Of a stretch of DNA of 64,000 nucleotides, positions 22,306-34,100 are shown one piece after another; the first letter of the stretch is position 1; every line of letters starts with the position of its first letter. A model generated the notes under the pieces. That model saw only the letters and a program-made list of their open reading frames with translations. It searched no databases and was not told the origin of the DNA. The stretch is taken from assembly GCA_964539665.1 (NCBI GenBank), contig CAZIKB010000001.1:62001-126000 (forward strand), given 5' to 3'. The DNA comes from CAZIKB01 sp964539665. Its GTDB lineage: Bacteria > Zhuqueibacterota > Zhuqueibacteria > Oceanimicrobiales > Oceanimicrobiaceae. The translations under genes were made by a program, and so were the position numbers.

Positions 22306-25300
22306 TTATTTCATTCGTAATGCTTTTTTTATCTTCTTTTCTATATCAGTTCTTTCGGGATTTAATTCTAAAACTTTTTTCCATTCACCTATTGCTAATT
22401 TATATTCTCCGCGATTTGCATAAATCACCCCCATATTTTCATGTGCAGCGATATCTTCTGGATCTATCTGCTTAACTAATTTATAGGCAAGCCCAGCTTC
22501 ATCGTACATCTGATTTCTAAAATACGCATTGCCTAAAATGCTATAAGCCTCTTTGTAATCAGGGTAAATTTCGATGACTTTTTTAAATTCTTGTATTGCT
22601 TTTTCGTACTCTTTATTCTTGTAAAATCTTATACCTTTAATTAGTTTCTTTTCTTTTTTTGTAACATTATGACTTCTTTTTACTGTGTTAGTAATTGACT
22701 TTTCAGAACCTTGCGTTTTCTCCAAATCTTGTTCAAAGTTAGAAGATATTTGGAACTTATCAAATTCATCAATTTCTCCGCTATCGTCAGGTTCTTCAGT
22801 ACCATTGCTGTCTTTTGTTAGATTATTTCCAGAGCTCTCAGGAACAAATACAATTTCTTCATCAATGGCCTGGATCAAATCTGAAAAAGATACCGTATCT
22901 TCAACATTAGACTCCTCATCTATTATTGAAGTATCCGGTTGGTTTTCATCGACTATATTATCAATGTAGGAGGAAATTAGCACATCATCGTTTGCGTCAT
23001 AAATGATTTCCTCAAAAGCCTCCTGGTTATCCTTTTCATCGATGTTTTGAATAGCATCATTTGTTGGCGAAATTAAACTGTCATTAGAACTCTCTTCTTT
23101 TGTTTCTGTATTGACTTCTGCAATCTTATCTTCTTCGGACTCATCATAAAAATCATCCTCCGGTAAATCTGTACTTTCATAGAAAAGATCTGAAAAAGAA
23201 ATATCCTCCATAAAGGTTGAATCTTGCGTACTGGCTTCTTCCTGCTCTGTCACTGACTCTTCATTTTCAAATTCTGAATCCGATTGGGCCAGGTTTGATT
23301 CACTAAATAGTTCATTTATGGAAGCATGCGTCTCTAATGTGTCTGGTTCGTCAAAACCCATTTCATCTGTCAATTCATTTTGGCCGAGTTCTTCAGTTAT
23401 TAATGAACTCTCCTGATCATCCATTGGTTCTTTAGCTAATATTTCATCAATGGCGCCAAAAAATGATTCAGCTTCAATATCTGATTCAACATTAGTATCT
23501 AAACTTTGTTGAACTTCATCTTGTTCAAGAACTGATGGCTCCTGGGTTTCAAAGGTAAAATCACTTTCCTCGTCAATTAACTCCTCAAACTCATGTGTAG
23601 TATCATCAGGTTCTGGTGGTTCATCTCCCCGAGTAAGTGCTGGAGTTTCAACTGAATCTTCTGATTCTTCTTTACGGCTGATAATTATTTTGCCGTCAAG
23701 CGTCATCATGGGTGTACCTGGAAGCTTTAATTTTCTGCTACTCCTTTTTGTTTTATTAATATAAGCTTCCCTGAGTTGACGAGTATTTAGCTTCCTTCTT
23801 ACTAATTCTTCATAAATTTTACTTTCGCTTAACTCTGTTAAATTATATGCTTCAGTTTTTAGTTCATCCCTTATCCGGCCGGCTCCATATTCAGGATGTT
23901 TAGATATAATATCAAGTATTTTGGTTGTTTCTTCAATGCTAAAGTGTTTTGCTTCAACAGATACTTCTTCATCAATTGCAAAAGCATCTGTTCCGTGTTC
24001 TTCAAAAACTTTTTTGTATTTCGCATAATACACATTTGTAGTCAAATTAACCATTTCACAGGCTTCACGAGTACTTTTGCCTTCAGCGATTAGATTGTGG
24101 GCTTCTTTCGCTCTTCTCAGCTCATCTTCTTCACGTGTAGATTTCTCCTTAATAGAAACAAAAGAAATATCATCATTTTGCTGGGTACCTTGTGTAAATG
24201 AATAAATCGCTAATTTCAATTTTTCCACAAAGTCAGTAACTTCCAGATGTCCATTTGTGCGCAAAGTATTCAATAGACGTTCTTCGCCAAATAGCTCCCG
24301 CCGGCTATTCATGGCCTCGGTAATACCGTCGGTATAAACCAGAAGTATATCATCTTTGGTCAGCTGGATTGTCTCAGACTCTATTGATTTTCTAAAAAAA
24401 TCTTTTTGGGGCAATTGAATACCAATTGGAAATCCTTTTGGATTGAGGTAATATGTTTTCTCAGTACTCTCCCTGTACAGGATCATAGGATTATGACCTG
24501 CACTGGCATAATTAATTTGTCGTTTTTTTGAATCTATAATTAAATAAAATACAGTTACGAACATACCTTTCTTAATGTCATCCATCACAAAATCATTGAC
24601 ACGTGCAAGCACTTCAGCGGCGTCCTTAAGTCCTCTGGCTTCAGTTCTTAGAGCCGTTCGTATCATGGTCATCAACAAAGCGCCCGGTACGCCTTTTCCA
24701 GAAACGTCTGCTACTACAATACCTAATGTATCCTTATCCACTTCAACAAAATCATAATAATCTCCCCCCACTTCTTTTGCAGCCTCATAATGGCAATCAA
24801 CTTCATAACCATCTAACACGGGAAAATCTATTGGCAGCAGGGTTTGTTGAATATCCTGAGCAACCTGCATCTCCCTTTGAAGACGCTCCTGATCGACCAG
24901 GTTTTTTTGCGATTGTCGAAACTTATGTGTAATATCGCTAAATGCCTGGGCAATTTCACCGAATTCACTTGAAGCATCAATATCAATTTCATCATTAATT
25001 TCACCGTGACCTAAATCCTTTATCCACTCAGAGAGCTTATGCAAAGGATTCAGAACCAGGTAGATTAACAAAGCTACTCCAACATAGCTTATTCCCAAAA
25101 TAATAAATGCCAATTTTAAATCGTTAAGACGATTGGTCGCTATTTCTTGCTCGGTATTTTCAGCTACAATGAGAATGTGCGATTTGCCATAATGCTTGCC
25201 TGTTTCTTTAATTAAAACAGAGTTTTCAAATTCATAAAAAGTCGAATCATTTGCCAGTTTATATTTAAAAATACATGGATCAATTTTTTCAGAATCTTTA

Positions 25301-26097
25301 GGCCTGTTAAACTCACTTGCGCCATTCACGCCGGCGGCGTCAATATATATAACACCACCGTTGCTATCTTCAAGGGCTAATTTATAAATTTGACCCTTAT
25401 AATCATCATAAATAGGATCGATAATTAAAGAAACGGTAAACTCATTATCAAAACCTTCAGCAGGCGCGGAACTAATACGATTTACAATTTGATTATTTGT
25501 TATTCGAGCAGTTGAAACAAAATTTGAAAGAATAATATCATCAGCTTTTTGAAAATAGTATAAATATCCCCCGGCGATGATTAAAGTTATTATCGCAACA
25601 GTTCGGAAAAATATTTTCGCCTTAATTGAAAGTGGAATAGATGAAACAGCTCTTGCAAATTTTTTCTTTTGCGGGGCTTGACGATATTTGGTAATTCTAA
25701 GTTCGTTACCCTCATCGGTTCGGCGGTAATCAATTTCATCCATGAGCTTTCGCATGATAAAAATGCCCAGACCACCTTTTTTCCCGATATCAATGTAGCG
25801 ATTTAAATCCGGATCTTTCACCCGTTGTGGATCAAAATACGTTCCTTGATCAATAATACTAATCGTAAGGCTGTTCTTTTTAACAATTGCCCGGATGGTA
25901 ATTATACCTTCTGTCTCCCGATAGGCGTGCCTCATGATGTTAGTGGCCGCTTCATCAACAGATAATTTAAACGCGTTTATGAGTTTGTCCTCAAAACCGT
26001 GTTTTTTACCTACCTGGGTGACAAAATCACGCAAATCGCCCAAATAATCAATGTGAGCTGGAACTTTTAACTGTTCTTTTTCTACTTTTCGTAACAA
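22306..26097 (-). CDS. RsbW-like kinase / PP2C phosphatase / HTH / TPR fusion protein
   Basis: A 1263-residue multidomain regulator. Order: GHKL ATPase of the RsbW type (1-140; N-box D-E-A-A-T-N-I-M-R-H-A-Y, G1 I-I-D-Q-G-T-Y-F-D-P, G2 K-K-G-G-L-G-I-F); membrane helix (about 168-186); extracytoplasmic sensor (187-335); membrane helix (336-355); HAMP (355-405); SpoIIE-type PP2C (about 415-645; G-G-D-Y-Y-D-F-V, A-D-V-S-G-K-G-V-P, V-Y-T-D-G-I-T-E-A); helical HTH segment plus an integrase-like HTH (about 650-790); an acidic linker rich in D, E and S (about 800-1140); and TPR repeats (about 1155-1263). Kinase and phosphatase of a STAS switch on one chain is unusual: it could set the phosphorylation state of the downstream STAS protein in both directions. 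It starts 8 nt after the PorV/TPR gene. Confidence 0.9.
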   Translation of the reverse strand: MLRKVEKEQLKVPAHIDYLGDLRDFVTQVGKKHGFEDKLINAFKLSVDEAATNIMRHAYRETEGIITIRAIVKKNSLTISIIDQGTYFDPQRVKDPDLNRYIDIGKKGGLGIFIMRKLMDEIDYRRTDEGNELRITKYRQAPQKKKFARAVSSIPLSIKAKIFFRTVAIITLIIAGGYLYYFQKADDIILSNFVSTARITNNQIVNRISSAPAEGFDNEFTVSLIIDPIYDDYKGQIYKLALEDSNGGVIYIDAAGVNGASEFNRPKDSEKIDPCIFKYKLANDSTFYEFENSVLIKETGKHYGKSHILIVAENTEQEIATNRLNDLKLAFIILGISYVGVALLIYLVLNPLHKLSEWIKDLGHGEINDEIDIDASSEFGEIAQAFSDITHKFRQSQKNLVDQERLQREMQVAQDIQQTLLPIDFPVLDGYEVDCHYEAAKEVGGDYYDFVEVDKDTLGIVVADVSGKGVPGALLMTMIRTALRTEARGLKDAAEVLARVNDFVMDDIKKGMFVTVFYLIIDSKKRQINYASAGHNPMILYRESTEKTYYLNPKGFPIGIQLPQKDFFRKSIESETIQLTKDDILLVYTDGITEAMNSRRELFGEERLLNTLRTNGHLEVTDFVEKLKLAIYSFTQGTQQNDDISFVSIKEKSTREEDELRRAKEAHNLIAEGKSTREACEMVNLTTNVYYAKYKKVFEEHGTDAFAIDEEVSVEAKHFSIEETTKILDIISKHPEYGAGRIRDELKTEAYNLTELSESKIYEELVRRKLNTRQLREAYINKTKRSSRKLKLPGTPMMTLDGKIIISRKEESEDSVETPALTRGDEPPEPDDTTHEFEELIDEESDFTFETQEPSVLEQDEVQQSLDTNVESDIEAESFFGAIDEILAKEPMDDQESSLITEELGQNELTDEMGFDEPDTLETHASINELFSESNLAQSDSEFENEESVTEQEEASTQDSTFMEDISFSDLFYESTDLPEDDFYDESEEDKIAEVNTETKEESSNDSLISPTNDAIQNIDEKDNQEAFEEIIYDANDDVLISSYIDNIVDENQPDTSIIDEESNVEDTVSFSDLIQAIDEEIVFVPESSGNNLTKDSNGTEEPDDSGEIDEFDKFQISSNFEQDLEKTQGSEKSITNTVKRSHNVTKKEKKLIKGIRFYKNKEYEKAIQEFKKVIEIYPDYKEAYSILGNAYFRNQMYDEAGLAYKLVKQIDPEDIAAHENMGVIYANRGEYKLAIGEWKKVLELNPERTDIEKKIKKALRMK

Positions 26098-26105
26098 TTC
26101 AATTC

Positions 26106-28145
26106 CTACTTTTTTGCCTGCAACCGTTCAAGGGCAAGATCGATGGCCTCTAAAATTGTTTTATTATAAGGCTGCTCCTTGTTAACCTCTTCCAGAGTTT
26201 CTAACGCCTCTTCATATTTACCTTGCCGGAATAAATTTAAGGCTCGATAAAATTTTAATTTCAAATCCGGGGGGATATCTTGCTTGATAGCTTTCGACCG
26301 TTCCTCCGCATCCTTATAATATTTCTGAACTTTATCATCTCCAGGTCTGATTTTACGAGCCTGATCAAAAGCTTGCATGGCATTTTTCCAATCCTTATTT
26401 ATATATCTTCGAATACCATCTTCATAATTTTGTTGAAAAGTTAACTGCGATTGCAGCGCTCTGATTTTATCTTCAACATCTTTTTTTTCAGATTCTGATA
26501 TTCCAGAGCTTCGGACTTGATTGAGCTCTTGCAAAGCCTGAACATAATCACCTCTACGTGCCAGAGCATTAGCACGTTTAATGGCTTCCTGAGTATTTCC
26601 CTTAAGCTGCTGCTCTGCTAATCTTACGTCATTTTCGAGCTGCCGCCTTATATCAGCAACCCAACCAGGTAAATTATCGTTGTTTTGAGAAATCCTCTCC
26701 AAAGCCAATTGCCACTCGCTCAACGCTCTGGTAAATGCTTTGCTCTTAAAAAAAGCATTTCCTTTCTCTCTGTGTTCTAAAATAAAATTTCGAAGGTCTT
26801 CTTCCCGGGTATTTTGTGTCGCTTCACTTGCAATTTTTCTAATTTGTTCAGTTCTTGCAGAATCGTTTTTTACGTTTGCCAGGTCAAGCATTGTCTGGGC
26901 TTCCTGAATGCTGGAGTTTGCTGTTGCTACTCTAATGCTTCCCTCAGGATCATGCGCATTTTCTCCTCGCAAGCGTACGGCAGTTTCATACAGATCATTC
27001 GCGGCTTGTACCGCGCTCGAAAAATCTACATAAGCTCCTAAATAATCTTTTTCGTAATACTTTTCCCGGCCATCTTCCATATTGGTATTAAACTCTGATT
27101 CCCGGGTAAACCACAACTGGTTGTCTACATTCAATCGAAATTCTCTGTCCTCGCGTTCACGTGCGATACGAATTAATTCAGTTTTGCCTTTGCCAAATTC
27201 AATGGTGATCGAAAACCGGTGGTTTCCGGCATAATCAACATGACCATCAAACATTTTTCCATAGCTATAATCGACATGATAATTTTTGTAAGCTGCTCCC
27301 GCTCCAAATGCTATAATACCGTTGTTCATGCCAACCCGCAGCATGGCCAGGTTATTAAATGCATATTCAGCGCCGACATGATAACTTGATGACGCATTTT
27401 GGCTTTTGTTAAAATCGAAAAGTAGTGTAAAAGCGTTGCGTTCTTCACCAAATCGAATGGGCTTGGCCAATCCAAGTTTCAAATTAATTGGAATAGACTC
27501 TGTACCATCCTTTAATCTTATTCTCGGTTGTATGAGATTTTGAACATTCAGACCAAAAGAAAGGTCACTCAAAAACGCATTGTCAAATTCTGGTCGATAT
27601 ATTACACCTAGATCTAACCCAACGCCAGAATCAGATGTATTTTCCCAGGAAAATCCAATTCTCTCAAGTTTTATATTTAACCCGACACTAATTGATCTCT
27701 TTATTTGCTTGGCATACGAAAAAATAAATTGATTTTGACTATTATCAAAACTTGATCCCGGAACAGCATTTTCATCTCGTTCAACTATATCCCCGACACC
27801 TATTCTCATCCAGCCAAATCCAAAGCTACCAATAGTTGTAGTTGGATAAACCAATCCCAGAAAATTATATTGTGCTCCGGCAAGTAAATTAGTATAAAAA
27901 AAGTTGGCGCTTTTTTTCTCGAGATAATCCAGTCCAGCTGGATTAAAGTACACGGCCGTTGGATCATCAGCTAACGCTACAAAAGCATTGCCTAAGGACA
28001 AAGAACGCGCCCCTAAACCCAAGAATATACTCTTTGTTCCCCCTTCCCCTTGAGCTATAGCCGGACCTGTGGCACATAGCACAAATTTAATTATTAAGAA
28101 AAGAAAAACAAATATTATCGATTTATTATTTTTAGATAACATCAT
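26106..28145 (-). CDS. PorV/PorQ-family outer membrane protein with C-terminal TPR region
   Basis: A 679-residue protein. After a signal peptide (about 1-32) comes a beta-barrel of the PorV/UPF0164 type (about 33-330), with the signature G-A-R-S-L-S-L-G-N-A-F-V-A-L-A-D-D-P and T-A-V-Y-F-N-P-A-G-L. PorV of T9SS shuttles cargo carrying C-terminal sorting domains to the attachment machinery. The C-terminal half (340-679) is helical with TPR-like repeats (A-L-S-E-W-Q-L-A-L-E-R, A-M-Q-A-F-D-Q-A-R-K-I-R-P, Y-E-E-A-L-E-T-L-E-E-V), an extra module that may bind peptidoglycan-side or partner proteins. The ATG overlaps the stop of the upstream giant T9SS-type protein by 4 nt, so cargo and barrel are coupled. 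Confidence 0.88.
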   Translation of the reverse strand: MMLSKNNKSIIFVFLFLIIKFVLCATGPAIAQGEGGTKSIFLGLGARSLSLGNAFVALADDPTAVYFNPAGLDYLEKKSANFFYTNLLAGAQYNFLGLVYPTTTIGSFGFGWMRIGVGDIVERDENAVPGSSFDNSQNQFIFSYAKQIKRSISVGLNIKLERIGFSWENTSDSGVGLDLGVIYRPEFDNAFLSDLSFGLNVQNLIQPRIRLKDGTESIPINLKLGLAKPIRFGEERNAFTLLFDFNKSQNASSSYHVGAEYAFNNLAMLRVGMNNGIIAFGAGAAYKNYHVDYSYGKMFDGHVDYAGNHRFSITIEFGKGKTELIRIAREREDREFRLNVDNQLWFTRESEFNTNMEDGREKYYEKDYLGAYVDFSSAVQAANDLYETAVRLRGENAHDPEGSIRVATANSSIQEAQTMLDLANVKNDSARTEQIRKIASEATQNTREEDLRNFILEHREKGNAFFKSKAFTRALSEWQLALERISQNNDNLPGWVADIRRQLENDVRLAEQQLKGNTQEAIKRANALARRGDYVQALQELNQVRSSGISESEKKDVEDKIRALQSQLTFQQNYEDGIRRYINKDWKNAMQAFDQARKIRPGDDKVQKYYKDAEERSKAIKQDIPPDLKLKFYRALNLFRQGKYEEALETLEEVNKEQPYNKTILEAIDLALERLQAKK

Positions 28146-31100
28146 TTTGCTACTGCAATTTTTGTCATGGCCTTGCCATAGTTTGTAATCAACACAGCCA
28201 CGTAAACACCATTCAGGATTGTTTGACCCCTGCCATTCTTACCATCCCAAACATATGTGGGTAATCCTCCTGCACCATTATGCATGCCTTGCTGTCCTTC
28301 GGGATCTGTAGCTGTAAATGAAACCGACGTAACTAACTCACCCAATAGGGTATAAATTTGGATAGATACATCAGATGCCTCCTCAAGATTGTAGTTGAAT
28401 GTGGTAGATGGCCGGTCGCTTTGCCCGAAAGGATTGGGATAATTGAAAAAGCTCGCGCTTAAAGTTGGCTCAACTAATACTGAAATTCCCGGATTTAAAG
28501 CTGAAGTTATTTCAAGTCCCGAACTGTCCAATATGGCAACGGCAGTATCAGCATCAACGTTAATGGCTGATATATCATTTTGTGGTGATTCAATGACTAA
28601 TTGAAAATTATTGACAGCAGCTTGTTGAGCTATATCTACTCTGAATTCGATGGACTTAGAAGTACTTGGTGCAACAGCAATCTCCGGGTTAAAATTTATG
28701 GTAATTGGATTTACTCCAGGTACAGGATCAACTACTCCAAACACTGAGCCGGGATTATCATATTCACCAACCGCTATTTTGCTGAAAACGGAATCAGGGC
28801 CGATACTTGCAAGAGCATTTCCTTTTTTGTATTTAACATTCAGTTTAATATATTCAATTTCAATATTAGAGTCGCTTGGATTTTCGAATTTAATTCCAAA
28901 AAGATGTTTATCTCTTACTTCCTGCGACATTGTAGTCGGTTTCTTTCCCGTCAAAATTGAAGCTCTTAAACCTATCGCTTCTGTAGATACAGATATTATT
29001 TTTTGAGGAGGAGACGGATCGATGGGGATTAATTGATTGCTGTTTTCATCATGCGATTCATGATTAATTATATTAACTATTATATCCAGAATAGTTGTTG
29101 GTGTATCAGGAGCCTTAATTGTCCAGCTTCCGGGATTTCCCGGCGCAATCATTTGTGTTAATGGATTACCGGTTGAATAAGCGGCACCGGATGGAAAGAT
29201 AATTTGTACACTATCTTCACCAGCAAGGCCGGCATCTCCTCTATTCGTCAAGTTCGCGGTTATGGTAAAAAGTTGCCCAACCGTGAGAACACGATCTTTA
29301 GCGGATGCAGGACTTATGATATCGGCATTAAAGTTAAGTTGAGCTTTCTCAACTACGGTGAACGGAAGTGAATCAGGTGCAGCAATAATTTGTATCTCTT
29401 GATTATTTATATCATTGCCTTTAGCTTTTATTGTAAGGTAATGCTGAGACAGGTTGTTATCGGGCGCTTTCAATCGCCACCCAACCGTCTTTAAGGGTCC
29501 CTCAGATACACTTCTGAAGCGATCCCCATCTTCATCAAGAACTTCATAGCTGGTACCGGGCGGAAACTCTATTTCTGCCTGCAAATCAACCATATCCCCC
29601 CATTCAATTTCAGCGCTAACATTAAATTCTTGATCAGTTGAAATCGTGCTATCTTGTGCACCTGATGGTGATGTCACCACCACGCTGTTGATATTCACAA
29701 AACCTATATTAGCTGTTTCTACATTTAAGAATCTTTGAAGTTGCCCTGAATTGGCCGCTTGAATATTTGTATTTTCATCCATAGGATTGGTCGTCAGCTT
29801 GACAGAAATCGTTTGTGAAGCTGTAATTGTACTCGGCGCCTTAACATGCCAAATAACGGTTGTCCCCGGGACAAAGGTCTGGACAAGTGGTTCAGTACTG
29901 ATTATGCCAGTATTTGACAAATCTAAGGTCAATTCTGCGGCTCCCTCTACGTCAGCGGTTCCATTATTAACAAACAACGCTCTCAGAGTAAAATCCTGAT
30001 TCAGAGACACTGTATAGACTCCGGATGGATTGTCCTGGAAATTCTCAAAATGTATGATAGCTTTATCCACCGCCACGACTCCTAACTGTTTCGTTGTGTC
30101 TATTTTTACCTGACCGCTGTCGTACGCACGGTAGCGTACTTTAATCGGAAGTTCCTGATGCGCTTGATCTGCAGCATCAATTTGCCACAAAGCCGTATTC
30201 TGGTCATGAGTGAGCTTTTGGGAGAGATCAGAGCCAACAAACAATTCATAATCACCCGGTAGTTCGGTGATTTCTACGCGCACTGAATCAATATTTTGAG
30301 GAAAAGTTGCCTTAGTTTGCATATGAAATCTTTGCCCTGTTGATATGGTGTCATCCATGGCTCCTGTCGGAGAAACAATTGCTAATTCATCTATGACTAG
30401 GCCGACATCTAAAGTTCTCACCTCCTGAGAATCAGCCAGTGTCTCGACAGTGGCTGGAGCATTAATATTCAACTCGACCGGAACCTGCAGGATATCAACA
30501 ATGAAAGTATCTAAAACCGTTATTGAAGATGGAGCCTGGACTTGCCACTGCACTGCATTATTAGTAATGAAGGATTGATTAGCATTGGTTAATAATGCAT
30601 AGCTTGAAGGTACAGTTAAGCGAAGCAGACCAGAATTATCCACTTCTGCCTGACCTAAATTCAACACGGTCGCATCCACCTGAAATATCTCGCCCACGGT
30701 CAGGAAAGAATCAAGTTGTGAGAATTCAACCTGCAGCCGCGCTGTCTCTTGAATTCTAACTTTCGCAGTAGAATCAAATGGAGTGCTGATGGGAACTTGA
30801 TTTTGAGTTTTCTGGCCAATTCCGCTCAAAACTCGGGCCGTAAAAGTCTCTCCAGCCGGATTTGGATTGAGTGAAGCGGTTACAGAAAAATTTGCTGTTC
30901 CAAAGCCAGCGATCGCGATCACGGGGATCGTAAGTGTATCCGATGAAATTGTAGACTGACCATTATTAGAAGTCAATTCTACTTTTACGCTATCAACAGC
31001 CTGTGTAAGGCTGTTCTTTACCTTAACTTCTATATTAAAAGTTTGAGCAGTATCTACATATCCAATTTCCTCAATGATATTAAATGTAACAGGATCAGTA

Positions 31101-34100
31101 TTGGTGATAAAGATAGAAGTAGTTTGACTGAAAACGCTAATTGCGCCTTTGCCGCCGCTGTCGGTATTATCAGCAATGGTACCACCGGTTTCAACGTCCA
31201 GACCTTCCACCTGCCCGGTAATCGTGATGGTTCCTTCTGTGCTGCCAGTCACATCGATGGTAAAATCAAGAGTATCGGTTGTCCCGCTTTTTAAGGTGTC
31301 TGTACCCGAAACCGCCAATTGCCCGGGCTGTAGGATGGTATATTCACCGGTAACCTCTGTGATACCGCTAAAAAACTGAATATAGGTTTTACTGTCTGAG
31401 AAATCTAATTTAATATCATCCGGGCCGCTGTTTTGCAAAGCCATTCTCACATACCAATTAGTGGTATCCCCTGCCACCCATGAATCCTTTGGTTCAGGTT
31501 TAAGTGACATAATCTGCAGCGCTGGGGCGCCCTTCACATACCAGTTGCCGGTAGCTAAAGCTGTCTCATTTGTAAAAAAGATATCTACCGTATTGGTGTC
31601 ATGGCCGCTTACCTGCACATCTAACTCATAATTGCCAATATCTGCAGTGGCGCCTGCACTTGCTTTAAACAGAAAATCCAAAGCCTGTCCGGCAGGAACA
31701 GATGTGGGATTTCCACTGATCGCGGAAAAATCAAAATGTGTTGATTGGTCGGTGAAGCCATCTTTGATAAACTTAAGTTGAATATTATCAATAATCACGC
31801 TCGCTGCACCGGCAATAGCGGGATTTTGAATTTGGACTGTAATAGTGTCTAACTCACCAATGGTTACCGTGTCTTCTGCACTGGTCACAGAGGTTACGCT
31901 TAATTGTGCCGGAACTTGAACCGTGAAAGTATCTTTAACTGCTGCTCCTGTGGAAGATACTGGAGTCGTACCAATAAATCCATTCACCTCTCCATCAATT
32001 GTAATGGTTCCTAATGTTGCACTTTGACCGATGCTCACATCAAAAGTTAATATTCGTTGTCCTTGAGGAAGGATGGTGGTAAATGCGTCGGTTTTTAATG
32101 GAGTAAAGCCGGTGTTGCCACTAAAAGTCAGGGTGGCTCCTAAATTAGTAATAGTCGAAGGGCTCAAGTTTTTCACAACCATCTCGATATTACTCACATT
32201 CTGACCCTGACTAACAAATAATGGAGCATTTGTAATGGATAAAATACTCATACTTCCAATGGCAATCTGAGTATTACCTTCGGCGCTGCCACTGTCGCTG
32301 GATACAATTATATTTACCGTTCCACCCAGAGTGTCCGCTTGAAATTCAAAATCCAACTCACTATTTACATTTGTGGCTATCTGCAGTCCATCTTTTACTA
32401 AATTAACATCTGGTGTATTAATCTGCCCCAGGTTGGCAGGCAATAAACCTACCGTAAATTGTCGATTTGCACCAACGGGATTGCTGTCAAAATCCAATAT
32501 TTGAGAAGAAGTAATTTGTGATTTAGAAGTATCATCTGCAGGTATCGTGTTTGGAACTGCTGTCAGGGTTATCGTTCCAACAGGTACGCCTGGATTTACG
32601 GTAATTGTGTCTGTGCTATCATCTGAAGCTGTCGCATGAACAGCGAAGATTTTACCACTGGCTGTTGCTGTGGTTGGTGAAAATGTAATGCTGCTGACGC
32701 CTGATGTCATAATTGCAGGAGCCAGAGTACCGCTTGAGGTCCAATCTACGACGACATTACCTATAGGGCTATTACTCGCATCACGGCCCTGGGCATATAA
32801 TGTTAGTGAGTCGTCTGCTGTTAATGTTTTATTTCTTATCTCGATCCCATTGACATCGACAATGACTACTTTAGCAATTTCACCAACTGTAATTGTTCCT
32901 GTTGAATCGCCAGTCACACTTGTTGTGTCCGCAGAAATTTTTCCACTCGTACCCGGTGTCACAGGATCCAGGACTGTGCTGGTACCAACAAGAGGACTGG
33001 GTAAATCTAAATCTCCACTCCTATTCCAGGTTGCTACCACATCTCGAATGTAATTGTCATTTGCATCATAGCCCGCTGCATACAGGGTTAATTGCTGCTC
33101 CAGGGTTAAAGCAGTATCTAAAACTTCTGTTCCCAATCCGCCAGCTGAATCCATGATTTTAAGGCTGGATAAAGCTCCGGAGTTCACTGTGAACAAATTC
33201 GAACTACCCGTTTTACCACTTCCACTCACATTTATTTGCCTGTCATTGCCGGCCTCAGTAATCGTGACACTCTCGGATGCTAACACTCCATTGTTAAATG
33301 TTCCGCTTGTCGGTGGCGTGATTGTTCCGATGTTCAAGGCGATGTTCACTTCGCTGCCCGCACCCGTGTGGCCGGTTACCGTGTTATTATATACATCCCG
33401 GGCGACGATTTTTATGTCAAAAGCTTGACCGGCCGTTTGCGTGCCGATATTCAAATCACTGGTATTGGTGACGAGAAAATGGTCTAATTGAGCATGCACG
33501 ACATCAAAAGCCGGGGTGGTGCCGGTTTTATTATTGTAATTCACTGTTATGGAATTATTTGCGCGGGCCATGTTGACACTTGCGGTTTGAGTGCCGGCGC
33601 CATTACTAAACGTCATGGTTGTCGGAGTTAAAGTTGCAGTCAAATCACTTAAATTGGCGGTATTGTTAAAACTGGTGATCGTGTTTTCGTAAGTGTCCCA
33701 GGCCGTACCCGTGATTCCAAAGCTGGCGCCGGCGGTTTTTGCACCGACAATATCCTGAACCAGGTTAAATTCAGCCAACGCTGCCGGGCTGACGGTTATG
33801 ACCGCGGTAGTGGAAATCGCGATTCCGGATTCACCCTTGATCTGGACTCCACTCTCAGCTAAAACCAACGTCACCGGCGTACTGCCTTCGCCATTCACAA
33901 CCTGAATGGTGGGTAGCGAAGGTGATATGCCATCTGGCGCGTTGTGGCTGCCGGCATCGGAAAAACTCAACGTCACCACCCCATCCACGAGATTGTTCTG
34001 GGCATCCCGGGCATTGCTGACTGTCATGGTGATCGCTGTACCGGCAGTTACGCTCGTATTGCTTGGGGTAAGGGTAAAACTGGCGATGTTGCTGGCGGAA

